Of a DNA stretch of 64,000 bases, positions 7,495-15,934 are shown piece by piece. Under the pieces are notes generated by a model. It saw only the letters and a list, made by a program, of their open reading frames with translations. It had not been told where the DNA came from and did no database searches. Numbering within the stretch: position 1 is the first letter of the stretch; the number at the start of each line of letters is the position of its first letter. Where the stretch lies: NCBI GenBank assembly GCA_049644285.1, contig JBARRP010000243.1, positions 22,139-86,138 of the forward strand, written 5' to 3'. Origin of the DNA: CAVRXT01 sp049644285 (lineage in GTDB: Bacteria; Acidobacteriota; Terriglobia; Acidiferrales; UBA7541). A program made the translations under genes and the position numbers.

Positions 7495-8772
7495 CTAGAT
7501 CAAGCGGCGGAGCTTGATTTTCACGTCGATCGACTTGCCATTGCGGTCGAGCGTAAGTTTGTATTCAACCTCCGGATGTCTAAACATCTCGCGCAAGTCA
7601 GACAATTTGTATTCAACGGCGGGCTGGCCATCGATACCCGCGAGGATGTCTCCCTTCTGGATGCCTGCCGAAGAAGCGGCCGAATGTTCAAGGACGTTCA
7701 CGACTCGAATTGTTTTCAAGCTCGGTCCCTCGGCGGTGAGAGTCATGCCGCTCATGTCTGTTTCAAAGAGTTCGCGAACATGGCCATTCGTCTCGAGGAT
7801 GAGGCGCTGACGGGGGTAGTCGAGAATTAACTTTAACCGCCTCAGCAGCTCGCCGCCGATGGCGCCGGCAACGTCCGAGTTCAAGGGTGCGCCCTCCTGC
7901 CCCCGCAAAAACGTCGCAACCGGTTGGGCAAAGATGAGGGGGCCGAGCTGAAGCTCTTTGATCCGGCCTTGCAGAGATTCCGCGCTGCTCCCAATCGCTG
8001 GAAGCGAGGAAGGGCGCGTTTTCAGGTGAGAGGTGAGTTTGTGCGCGTCGCCGAACGCTTTCGAAAAACCGACTGCGCCGGGAAACGAAGTATCCACGAC
8101 AAAAGCAGCTTCGAATTGCCTCTTGCCAGGAACATCGACTTTTGCGCGAATTGTTGGAAGTTTGTTTGTCAGAGCGAGCGGAAGAATCACGCCCTTACCC
8201 GCGTATTCAAACGAATTCGGGTCGTACAACTGAATGTTCAGCCGGTCGTAATCGATCTCGACCACAAAGAGCTGCAGAATGTCCTCGCCCATGAGCCCTT
8301 GGATCTGGCGTCCGAGTTGGGCGGACATTCTCGCCAACGGAAGAGCCTGGAGCGAAGGCATGCGGATCCCCAGGCTGGGCAGGATCAATACAGGATCGAG
8401 AACCTCTTTGGCGGCGGCTGCGTTTTCAGAGCCGCTCGCTCGTGGAGATGGCACGGCGGTGAGGCCCAATTCGCCCGCGCGCCCTTCGTCAATGGCGGAA
8501 CTTGCTTGGCTCGAATCAACGAGGAATAGCGACGGCTGCGTGGCGTTGATGCGCACGGGAGCGAAAATCTGATTTCCGGCGAGCTCCATGGGAATCTGAG
8601 CGACATTTCCTCCACCTCCAAATCGCACAACCGGCAAATTCTGTGCGGCCGATTGTGGAAGCGAAGGAGACCGGTGGGGTGCCGCCCGGAACCCTGCAGT
8701 GAACGTTGGGATCAACGCGCCGCCTAACACCAGCGCAACGGCGAGCAGGATTTTGGATTTGGCGTTCCGCAT
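7495..8772 (-). CDS. Secreted retropepsin-like aspartyl protease family protein with PDZ domain
   Basis: A 425-residue protein with a signal peptide (residues about 5-27, hydrophobic ILLAVALVLGGALIPTF). Two aspartyl-protease-like halves follow: the first catalytic-site equivalent is FLVDSSQ (Asp86) and the second is FVVDTSFPG near residue 230. A PDZ domain lies at about residues 345-415 (SAASSAGIQKGDILAGIDGQ). In active family members the Asp is followed by Thr/Ser-Gly; both sites here read DSS and DTS, so Gly is replaced by Ser. Activity is therefore uncertain and a binding role is possible. It faces the RHH gene, with ends 12 bases apart. The next two minus-strand genes encode further exported proteins. 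Confidence 0.8.
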   Translation of the reverse strand: MRNAKSKILLAVALVLGGALIPTFTAGFRAAPHRSPSLPQSAAQNLPVVRFGGGGNVAQIPMELAGNQIFAPVRINATQPSLFLVDSSQASSAIDEGRAGELGLTAVPSPRASGSENAAAAKEVLDPVLILPSLGIRMPSLQALPLARMSAQLGRQIQGLMGEDILQLFVVEIDYDRLNIQLYDPNSFEYAGKGVILPLALTNKLPTIRAKVDVPGKRQFEAAFVVDTSFPGAVGFSKAFGDAHKLTSHLKTRPSSLPAIGSSAESLQGRIKELQLGPLIFAQPVATFLRGQEGAPLNSDVAGAIGGELLRRLKLILDYPRQRLILETNGHVRELFETDMSGMTLTAEGPSLKTIRVVNVLEHSAASSAGIQKGDILAGIDGQPAVEYKLSDLREMFRHPEVEYKLTLDRNGKSIDVKIKLRRLI

Positions 8773-8866
8773 GAAGCCCCTAGTGACGCGATTCCGTCCA
8801 GAGGGCTGATTCTACTAGACAATTTGCTTGAGACTTGTAAGAAACCCGTGCGTGGTCTTGCCTCAG

Positions 8867-9973
8867 CTATGGAGCAGGCGCCAGATAGCCCTGGCGCGCG
8901 TAGACCCGATATCCCTCGCGCGACTTCGCCGCGGCCATCGGCTGGCCGTTGGAATCGGTGATGTGGATTTCGAGCGAATGGAAGCGGCCATCGTGAACAG
9001 TGGGTTCGAAGCCGAGGACATACTGGTGACGGAGCGTTGAGGCAATTTCGCGGTAGATGGGCGCAAAATCTTCGGCCGATCCCGGGAAATAGGCTCGCCC
9101 ACCGCTGATCTGGGCGATGGACAGAAGCGCATTATTCGCGCGTTCGAAACTGAGTTCCGGATCGCGCTGTGTGACAGCGTCTTGCTGTTTCCCCAGGGAA
9201 TTGTTTGCTTCGTTTTCGACTGGTTTCTTCGACTTTGGCCGGGACGAGCTCTTCGACTTCGGTTTATCCGCGTCGCGTAGGGAACCGCCCAGAGCGACCG
9301 GAAAGATTACGACATCACTCGCTTTCAGCTTTGCAACCAGGTTCTCCCAGTGACCGGGCGGCGATGAATCGAGACCCGTCGTGAGCAGCACGAGAGCCTT
9401 CTTTCCGGTCAGTGCCGCAAGGGAATCGAGCGCGGCGCCGACGGAATCGTAGAAGTTCAGTTCTGCCATCCCCAGGTTGTACTGCAGGCTGACCAACGCG
9501 CGCGCCAGCGCTGCTTTGTCGCTTGTGGGCGGGAGAAGCACGCGCGGCGTCTGGTCGTACGTGGCGAGCGCGACCTGATCGTCCGGGGCCAGCCCATCGA
9601 GCAGTGAATAAGCGGCTTCGAGATGCTGCCGGTGAATGAGATAGACAGCAGGGCTGGTCTCCACGAGCACGAGGATTTGCGCGGGGGTCTCGACTGGAGC
9701 GAAAAATGTGAGAGGACGCTCTACGCCTTCGTCAAGCACGCGAAAATTAGTCTGCGTGAGTCCGCCGAGCAGGTTTGCGTGCTTGTCCGCGACGCTGACT
9801 TCTATGCGGACGAGTTCTGCATTTACCTTCAGCGCTGCCGTGGCGCCTGAATTTTGTTCCGGAGCGGATGTTTGGGCGCTGAGCAGTATCGCGCGAAACA
9901 AGAAGGTGAAGGCAACGGAAAAGAGAGCGGGCAATCCGAGGCGGTGCAGCGAATTACTGAACGTACGAATCAA
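8867..9973 (-). CDS. Secreted von Willebrand factor A protein, VWFA-related acidobacterial type
   Basis: A 368-residue exported protein. After a signal sequence (RLGLPALFSVAFTFLFRAIL) comes the RIEVSVADKHANLLGGLTQT region with NFRVLDEG, the hallmark N-terminal part of acidobacterial VWFA-related proteins. The VWA domain follows at about residues 100-320. The usual MIDAS DxSxS is altered: the strand reads ILVLVETSPAVYL, with Glu-Thr-Ser instead of Asp-x-Ser-x-Ser. A Lys/Ser-rich insertion (PKSKSSSRPKSKKP) lies in the middle. The start is TTG, overlapping the end of the upstream gene by 20 bases, which suggests translational coupling. Function is unknown; VWA domains usually mediate protein contacts. 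Confidence 0.8.
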   Translation of the reverse strand: MIRTFSNSLHRLGLPALFSVAFTFLFRAILLSAQTSAPEQNSGATAALKVNAELVRIEVSVADKHANLLGGLTQTNFRVLDEGVERPLTFFAPVETPAQILVLVETSPAVYLIHRQHLEAAYSLLDGLAPDDQVALATYDQTPRVLLPPTSDKAALARALVSLQYNLGMAELNFYDSVGAALDSLAALTGKKALVLLTTGLDSSPPGHWENLVAKLKASDVVIFPVALGGSLRDADKPKSKSSSRPKSKKPVENEANNSLGKQQDAVTQRDPELSFERANNALLSIAQISGGRAYFPGSAEDFAPIYREIASTLRHQYVLGFEPTVHDGRFHSLEIHITDSNGQPMAAAKSREGYRVYARQGYLAPAP

Positions 9974-11711
9974 AGTAAACGCCGTGCGAATCCTTCCACC
10001 ATCCGCTTACGCTCGAATGGAGATAACGGGAGAAGACCGCGGGATTAAGCTCTTTCAGCCAATCGGCCGAAGATTGGTCAGGTTGGCCGCTTTTCTGCGC
10101 CCGCGCCGCCGCTTCGTCAGTGTAGGCGGAGATCAATTTGTCCCAGGGAACTTGGGTGAGGTCTCCATAGCCCAGCCCGGAGAGTTTCGCAGGCACCAGT
10201 GAGCGCATCGCGGCGAAGGTCGGCGGCGTGGCGGAGGTTGCACCGGAGGTCGAGACAAGCTTCGATTGCAACTGCGCCACCGCTTCGCGCACCATCTCCT
10301 TGCGGGGCGCCACCACGATCATCTCGGGCGTCACAGCCACATAGTAAAACTTGCGCCGCTGGCCTTGCGTCTGCGGATCGCGATACGGGACGGCGAGATC
10401 CAGGTAGTCGACCGAGCCAGCTTGATCTTCATTCGCGATCATTGGGCCCAGGACGGCCCGCAAGACGCGCAACACCTCCTCAGATTCTTGGATCGTCGCC
10501 GCGTGTAATTGCAGAGTGGTGCCGTCCGGTGAAAAAGAGGTCACCGATGCGAATTCGCCCGTGAAGAGTTTGAGGGCGTCTGCGACCGGCATCCCCAGAA
10601 ATCTCTCCGCCAGCGATTCAAAGGAGGTGAAATTTGCGGCTTGCGTGTCGTTGAGCGAAACAACAACGGCTTGGCGCACCGTCGTGTACAAGGCCGCGAA
10701 ATCCAGGCGCGAGATGCTGAAGAGGGGTCCGCCGGAGGCAAGCGGCTGAGTGGCGAACGCCGCGCCGCTGGGGCCGAAGATATCGAAGAGGCTCCCCGGC
10801 GATGTGTCACCGAGGAGAGCGCCGCGGAGGCGTGTGGCCTTTCCCGAAAAACTGACTCCGCCACCCATCACGTGGATTTGCTCCAGGTGCAGGCGCTGGG
10901 CAAAGTCGGCAAAATTCTTGTCGCCCGGTTTCGACGGGCCCAGCTTGCTCAGATCCGGGATCCGAGCGAACCATTCGAGAGCGGCGTCAGGTCCGATTTG
11001 TGGATGAATCTCCTGATATTCCTTTCGCTGAGCGAGGGAAGCAGCTGACCGCTCTCGGGAGCGAAAGCGGGTGATGAGATCTTCGATGATCTCCTTTTGA
11101 TCTGACATCAGGAAATGGGTGCCGCTCCAGGCCCGATACGAATCGCCGTTTGCGCCCGGCAATTTTTCAACTTTGGTGCTCCCGAAAGAGTAGCTGCTGA
11201 CGGCCGGCTCCTCTTTACTGTTCGCCTGGCTCAAAACCAGCAAGAGCTGGACGATAGCTTCCTTGCCCTTGGCGTCGTAAGCCAGGAAGAAGCCGGGTGA
11301 GGGCGCAGACCGCGTGCCCTCTGGGGACGCCTTCGCGGCCGCGAGATTCCCGGCGAAACCGATTGTCAGAGGGTTTTCGAGCAGCGACAGGACAGCGGAG
11401 AACTCCTGCTCAGTCGGCGCCTTCTTCTTCGTGTCTTTCGTCGCGCTTGAATAGAGCTGCTGTACCAGCGCCCGGCGAACCGGTGCGAAGTCGGGATCGG
11501 CCCAAAGCTCGAGCAGGTGATTTGTTTTCTGCGCCGTCACGAGCGAGTTCATCCCGCGCCAGTGCTGATAGAACCAGGTATTCGGCGGCAGGTGATCGGC
11601 GATCGAGGAATTCTGCTCTTGGGCAAGGTTGGGGGAGAAAAAAAGGGCAGCGAAAGCGGTGAAGATCGCGATTCTTCCGCAATTGCCCAGGGCCCGATTG
11701 AATTTGCTCAT
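9954..11711 (-). CDS. Exported protein of unknown function, 585 residues
   Basis: The N-terminus has a signal peptide (residues about 10-30, IAIFTAFAALFFSPNLAQEQ). The rest is a soluble alpha/beta protein without a motif I can name. Features resembling DUF3352-like bacterial proteins include an opening about efficacy of a limit (IADHLPPNTWFYQHWRGMNS) and repeated segments in which a polypeptide scores small hydrophobic strands (LGGPLFSISRLDFAALYTTV). That resemblance is weak. It is transcribed before the VWA gene with a 20-base overlap, so the two probably act together in the periplasm or at the cell surface. No cofactor-binding or catalytic motif is evident. Confidence 0.65.
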   Translation of the reverse strand: MSKFNRALGNCGRIAIFTAFAALFFSPNLAQEQNSSIADHLPPNTWFYQHWRGMNSLVTAQKTNHLLELWADPDFAPVRRALVQQLYSSATKDTKKKAPTEQEFSAVLSLLENPLTIGFAGNLAAAKASPEGTRSAPSPGFFLAYDAKGKEAIVQLLLVLSQANSKEEPAVSSYSFGSTKVEKLPGANGDSYRAWSGTHFLMSDQKEIIEDLITRFRSRERSAASLAQRKEYQEIHPQIGPDAALEWFARIPDLSKLGPSKPGDKNFADFAQRLHLEQIHVMGGGVSFSGKATRLRGALLGDTSPGSLFDIFGPSGAAFATQPLASGGPLFSISRLDFAALYTTVRQAVVVSLNDTQAANFTSFESLAERFLGMPVADALKLFTGEFASVTSFSPDGTTLQLHAATIQESEEVLRVLRAVLGPMIANEDQAGSVDYLDLAVPYRDPQTQGQRRKFYYVAVTPEMIVVAPRKEMVREAVAQLQSKLVSTSGATSATPPTFAAMRSLVPAKLSGLGYGDLTQVPWDKLISAYTDEAAARAQKSGQPDQSSADWLKELNPAVFSRYLHSSVSGWWKDSHGVYFDSYVQ

Positions 11712-11791
11712 CCGCGCAGCCTCCGCGACAAGAGATGGAGTCCTTTGTCACACTGCTACAGTGCCCGCATCGAGCTGGACCTGGCTGCGCG

Positions 11792-12715
11792 TCACTGTTG
11801 CGGATTGGAAGGCGAGGATGGGCTCGAAGGAGATGAGCCGGAAGGAGCCGATGCGGGCGCCGGAGCGGCATTCGTATCCTTGGGAGTGCTGAGATAGCCG
11901 CTCGCGCGGTCCTTGCTGAGATCGAAGACGACGATTTCGTAGGGAACACGCGTGCCGCGAACGTAGAACTGTACCGGCTCGCCGACGGTCTTGTCTTTTT
12001 TCTCGATACTCTTGTCATCAGCCACGACATTCATGGTGTAGCGGAATCGCTTCGCATCCACCTTGCGGAGTGTCAGCTGGATGGGTCCGAGCTTCTGCGG
12101 CATCTTGGATTTGGTCAGCTGGAATTCGTAGATGTTGCGCTCGCCAAGGCGCTTTAGTGTCTCGACCTCTTCGTGGTTGCGGGCAATCAATCCGCTCTGG
12201 ACGCCCAGGTCGCCGATGGTCGATTGCAATTTGGCTTTGGTCTCTTCGAGGTCTTTCTTGGCAGCCTCGACGTCGCTCTTGGTCCCGCTCAGCTCGGTAG
12301 TTACCTGGCCGAACTTCGTGGAAGTGTCCTGCTGGACCTGGCCGATCTGCGAGCGCAATTGCTCGTCGCTCTGTTTCTGTTCTTTGCGAATGGTTTGCGA
12401 GAGGCCGCGAGCTCGGGCGAGCTCATCCTGCGTGAGTCCCAACTTCTGGGTCGTTACATCCAGCTCGCCTTTGAGGTCTGCCAGCCGCGAGTTTGTTTTG
12501 TCGAGCTGAGCCGCGAGGGCTTGTGCCTGCCGGTTTGCCTTGTCCATCTCGGTGCGCACGAGCTGCCGCTCCGAATAGCCCGCGTAAAGGAGGTAAGCCA
12601 CCAGCAGGAAGGCGATTATAAAAAGAATCTGTACCCAGCGAGGAACGGCTGACCCTTGGACATGAGCTTCGGATGGTAGATAGCCTTCCGGTCCGGAATT
12701 CGGAGTGATGCTCAT
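11792..12715 (-). CDS. Single-pass membrane protein with long coiled coil
   Basis: The 307-residue protein has a short cytoplasmic-like N-terminus, one membrane helix (VQILFIIAFLLVAYLLYAGY, residues about 29-48), then about 140 residues of heptad-rich coiled coil (KANRQAQALAAQLDKTNSRL onward). A compact beta-rich domain follows (RNIYEFQLTKSKMPQKLGPI) and a Pro/Ser-rich low-complexity tail (SAPSGSSPSSPSSPSNPQ). ATG 12715 is chosen over an upstream ATG in frame because GGAGGAAG lies seven bases before it. The membrane-anchored coiled coil suggests a structural or tethering role, but nothing identifies a partner. queF lies upstream on the same strand. Confidence 0.75.
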   Translation of the reverse strand: MSITPNSGPEGYLPSEAHVQGSAVPRWVQILFIIAFLLVAYLLYAGYSERQLVRTEMDKANRQAQALAAQLDKTNSRLADLKGELDVTTQKLGLTQDELARARGLSQTIRKEQKQSDEQLRSQIGQVQQDTSTKFGQVTTELSGTKSDVEAAKKDLEETKAKLQSTIGDLGVQSGLIARNHEEVETLKRLGERNIYEFQLTKSKMPQKLGPIQLTLRKVDAKRFRYTMNVVADDKSIEKKDKTVGEPVQFYVRGTRVPYEIVVFDLSKDRASGYLSTPKDTNAAPAPASAPSGSSPSSPSSPSNPQQ

Positions 12716-12783
12716 TGTGCTTCCTCCAGGCTGGCGGCAGCCCTCTGCGGCACTGCGATTATCGCCGAGCAAGGTGAGGTTGT

Positions 12784-13194
12784 CTATCCCCGGCGGGCGC
12801 TGGAGTTTCCAGGGCGGCGGGGCCAGCGCGCCTCAATTGTAGTCGTGAGCCCGCCTCGCGGCGTGAATTCGCCCGTGACGCGGCACCAAACGGGCCGAGC
12901 GGCTGCGACGATGTCACGCAGCATGCGGTTCACGGCATTTTCATAAAAAATTCCCAGATTACGGTACGCGAGCAGATACATCTTCAACGCCTTCAGCTCG
13001 AGGCAAACCTTGGCCGGCTGGTATTGAATGGTGATGGTGCCGTAGTCAGGCAAGCCGGTCTTCGGGCACACCGACGTATATTCCGGAAAACGAATTGTGA
13101 TCTGGTAGCCCGGAAAATGATTCGGCCAAGTTTCGAGTCTCGGCAAGCGCGCGTCGATCCCGGCGCGAGCGTGAGCCGCGGTGTAGTCGGCCAT
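12784..13194 (-). CDS. queF: NADPH-dependent 7-cyano-7-deazaguanine reductase
   Basis: Queuosine biosynthesis: reduces preQ0 to preQ1. The 136-residue unimodular (type I) form is shown by EYTSVCPKTGLPDYG, carrying the catalytic Cys and, seven residues later, the Asp. ELKALKMYLLAYRN is the NADPH-binding QueF motif. It is shorter than the Bacillus enzyme (about 165) but has every signature. No preQ1 riboswitch is visible upstream and no other que gene lies in the window. Confidence 0.93.
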   Translation of the reverse strand: MADYTAAHARAGIDARLPRLETWPNHFPGYQITIRFPEYTSVCPKTGLPDYGTITIQYQPAKVCLELKALKMYLLAYRNLGIFYENAVNRMLRDIVAAARPVWCRVTGEFTPRGGLTTTIEARWPRRPGNSSARRG

Positions 13195-13404
13195 CGGATC
13201 TCCGCCGGTATTCTACACCGCGGAGCCGGATCGTCTCGCTTGCAGGCGATCAAAGGCCAACCCTGCCAACCACCCGTCGGGCCGACTCCCACCAGAGTCG
13301 AGGGACGGACATCGAGTACTGTTAGCGGATTGGGGAACAGCGTAATAGGCTGGGTTGAAAGGGTAGTACCCCTATGCTAGATTTCGAAATCAGCCCATTT
13401 TCGC

Positions 13405-14682
13405 ATGATAAACGACAAAACAGCGACGGCGGAGAAGCCCAAGATTAATCGTGTCGAGGTGTACTGGCATACGGTCACATACAAGACCGTGGCGCTGTAT
13501 TGCGTGGTAGTCGCGGCGATCATTTTCGCCACGGTGTATCTGATCTTCCCTGAGACCTCGAGCAACGCCTTGCAGCGCCTTTCGGATTCGGTGATGCGGC
13601 GGAACACCGCGGCGGGGGTGATTTCGGCGAAGCAGGCGCGCTTCGTCAACCTGGACGGCAAAGTGCAGGTGAAAAAGGTGGATTCGGTGCAGTGGACGAG
13701 CGCCGATTATCAGATGCAGCTCGATAAGGGCGACTTGATCCAGACGGGGCCCGAGGGAGTGGCGCGCGTCGCGTTCGCCGACGGGACCACGTACACGGTG
13801 AAGGGCGACACGCTCGTTACGGTGGAAGAGAATTTGGTGGCGCAGGACGCGCCGACGCGGGTTGGCGTGCACATCAGCTCGGGCGCGGTGGATTTGGCGA
13901 CGCCGACCTGGGGTGTGCCGGGGTCGAAGGCAGATATTTCGTTTGAAAATGCGGTGGCGTCGCTGCGCGAAAACAGCCGCGCGGCGGTGCGCAGCAATCC
14001 GAATACGAAACAGCAGGAAATCACCGTGGCCTCCGGAGGCGCGGAACTGAGCCGCGGCGGCGAGCACGTGGAAGTGAGCCAGTGGGAGAAAGTATCGTTT
14101 CCCACCGGCGGCGCGATGACCAAGACCGAAGTGCTGGCGCCGCCGGCGCTGCTTGAGCCGCTCAACCTTCAGCCGATCATCCTCGCCGATCCGAAACACG
14201 ACCCGATTCACTTTTCGTGGAGGCCGGCAAACACGGCCAAGATGTACGTCTTTCAGGTGAGCAACACGGCCATGTTCACGCAGGTGGTGATGGAACGGAA
14301 GACGCCGAACAGCTCGATCGATATCACCGGACTCGATCCCGGGGAATATTTCTGGAAAGTGCGGGCGATTGACGCAGGGAACGCATCAAGCGATCTCAGC
14401 GACCCGTACAAGTTCACGCTGGTGGCGCAGGGCAAAGAGCGGGAAATGCTGCTGGAAGTGGACGACACCGTGTTGCATGGCAACGTTGTCGAAGTCAGCG
14501 GCCGCACCGAAGCCGGCGCCGCGCTGATCATCAACGGGCAACAGGTAGCCGATATCCGGCAGGACGGCAAATTCCATTACTTCACCGAGCCGATGGCGCG
14601 GGGGGACCATACGCTGGTCATTACCGGCCAAAACCGCCGAGGAGGGACGGCAATCAAGCATATCGACATTGTGATTCCGTAA
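13405..14682 (+). CDS. FecR-domain membrane protein upstream of mreB
   Basis: A 425-residue protein with one N-terminal membrane helix (TVALYCVVVAAIIFATVYLIF, residues about 29-49). The FecR domain lies at about residues 70-170 (GDLIQTGPEGVARVAFADGT, then KGDTLVTVEENLV). A fibronectin-type-III-like segment follows (PIHFSWRPANTAKMYVFQVS to SDPYKFTLVAQG), then a C-terminal Ig-like beta domain (VSGRTEAGAALIINGQQVAD). The outer part would be periplasmic and could bind wall polymers or envelope proteins. It lies 63 bases upstream of mreB on the same strand, so it may be a partner of the elongation machinery; that is inference from position. Confidence 0.8.
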   Translation: MINDKTATAEKPKINRVEVYWHTVTYKTVALYCVVVAAIIFATVYLIFPETSSNALQRLSDSVMRRNTAAGVISAKQARFVNLDGKVQVKKVDSVQWTSADYQMQLDKGDLIQTGPEGVARVAFADGTTYTVKGDTLVTVEENLVAQDAPTRVGVHISSGAVDLATPTWGVPGSKADISFENAVASLRENSRAAVRSNPNTKQQEITVASGGAELSRGGEHVEVSQWEKVSFPTGGAMTKTEVLAPPALLEPLNLQPIILADPKHDPIHFSWRPANTAKMYVFQVSNTAMFTQVVMERKTPNSSIDITGLDPGEYFWKVRAIDAGNASSDLSDPYKFTLVAQGKEREMLLEVDDTVLHGNVVEVSGRTEAGAALIINGQQVADIRQDGKFHYFTEPMARGDHTLVITGQNRRGGTAIKHIDIVIP

Positions 14683-14745
14683 AATGCGAGCGAAAGCGCG
14701 CCGCTGAAATGAGGGGGACGGGGAGTCCTACCGGGGAAGGATGAC

Positions 14746-15786
14746 GTGACAAAAAACGGTTACAGCATGAGGTCGGTGTTCAGCCTGTTTTCTTCCGATC
14801 TCGCCATCGATTTGGGCACCGCCAACACACTGGTGTACGCGCGGGGCAAGGGAATTGTGGTGAATGAGCCTTCGATCGTGGCCATCAACAAGAATACGAA
14901 TGAAGTGGTGGCGGTGGGCCGCGAAGCGAAAGAAATGCTGGGCCGGACGCCGGGCAACGTGGTGGCCATCAAGCCGATGAAGGACGGCGTGATCGCCGAC
15001 TTCAAAGTAACGGAAAAGATGCTCACCTACTTCATCCAGAAGGCGCACAACCGCCGCGTCCTGGTCCATCCTCGGATTGTGATTGGAGTGCCGAGCGAAA
15101 TTACACCGGTGGAAAAGCGCGCGGTGCAGGATTCGGCGTATCGCGCGCGGGCCAGCGAAGTCTATCTGGTGGAGCAGGCCATGGCGGCGGCCATCGGCGC
15201 GGGCCTGCCGATCGAAGAGCCTTCGGGGAACATGGTGGTGGATATCGGGGGCGGCACCACCGACATCGCGGTGATTTCGATGAGCGGCATCGTCTATTCG
15301 CGGTCGGTGCGCGTGGCGGGAAACGAAATGGACGAGGCAGTGATGCATTACCTGAAGCGAAAATACAATTTGCTGGTTGGCGAGCGCACCGCTGAAGGTA
15401 TCAAGATCGAAATCGGCTCCGCTTATCCGCTGGAAAAACCGCTGACTCTCGAGGTGAAAGGCCGGAACCTGATCGAAGGCGTGCCGCGCACGGTGACCAT
15501 TGACGATAGCGAGATCCGCGAGGCGCTTTCCGAGTGCGTGGCAACGATTCTGAACGCCATTCGTGTCGCACTCGAACGCACACCTCCAGAGCTTTCCGCC
15601 GACATCAGCGACCGCGGGATCGTGCTAACGGGCGGCGGCGCGTTGCTGAAGAATCTGGATAAGCGCATCCGCGAAGAGACGGGCTTGCCCGTGTCCATCG
15701 CGGACGACCCGCTGGCATCGGTGGTGCTGGGCACGGGGAAGATGCTGAGCGATTTCCGATTGCTGCGGCTCGTGTCCATTGATTGA
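14746..15786 (+). CDS. mreB: Rod-shape-determining actin homologue MreB
   Basis: Cytoskeletal ATPase that organises lateral wall synthesis. The 346 residues show phosphate 1 DLAIDLGTANTLVY, phosphate 2 MVVDIGGGTTDIAVIS and the adenosine motif GIVLTGGGALLKNLDK. GTG 14746 has GGAAGGA five bases upstream; ATG 14767 would start MRSVFSLFSSDLAID, an equally natural N-terminus, so the start is not settled. The membrane-binding amphipathic segment RSVFSLF is present in both. The mreC gene follows after 149 bases that hold a dispersed palindrome. Confidence 0.96.
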   Translation: MTKNGYSMRSVFSLFSSDLAIDLGTANTLVYARGKGIVVNEPSIVAINKNTNEVVAVGREAKEMLGRTPGNVVAIKPMKDGVIADFKVTEKMLTYFIQKAHNRRVLVHPRIVIGVPSEITPVEKRAVQDSAYRARASEVYLVEQAMAAAIGAGLPIEEPSGNMVVDIGGGTTDIAVISMSGIVYSRSVRVAGNEMDEAVMHYLKRKYNLLVGERTAEGIKIEIGSAYPLEKPLTLEVKGRNLIEGVPRTVTIDDSEIREALSECVATILNAIRVALERTPPELSADISDRGIVLTGGGALLKNLDKRIREETGLPVSIADDPLASVVLGTGKMLSDFRLLRLVSID

Positions 15787-15838
15787 CGCGAGGGCTTGCA
15801 GCCCGGTCTTCAGCCCCGGCGAACTTGTTCGGAAGACC

Positions 15839-15872
15839 CCTGCCTCGGAAGAGGCAGGCTACAACGCCGGCG
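15839..15872. repeat. REP-like palindrome with CTACAACGCCGGCG tail, copy 1
   Basis: The stem CCTGCCTC / GAGGCAGG (15839-15846 and 15851-15858) encloses GGAA and is followed by CTACAACGCCGGCG. The same tail and a variant stem recur at 39672-39705 in the etfB-etfA gap. Palindrome plus conserved flank is the form of REP/RAYT-type intergenic repeats. It lies between mreB and mreC and could form an mRNA hairpin. Confidence 0.6.
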
Positions 15873-15934
15873 GATCCAGTCGCGAGCGAAGACCCGAATC
15901 AGGATTGCAGCTGCTAGCCTCGAGCTTCTAGAAC

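Noticed and set aside
13390..14211. 273-codon minus-strand frame opposite the FecR gene
   Set aside because: His/Arg-rich shadow of a gene with a clear domain.
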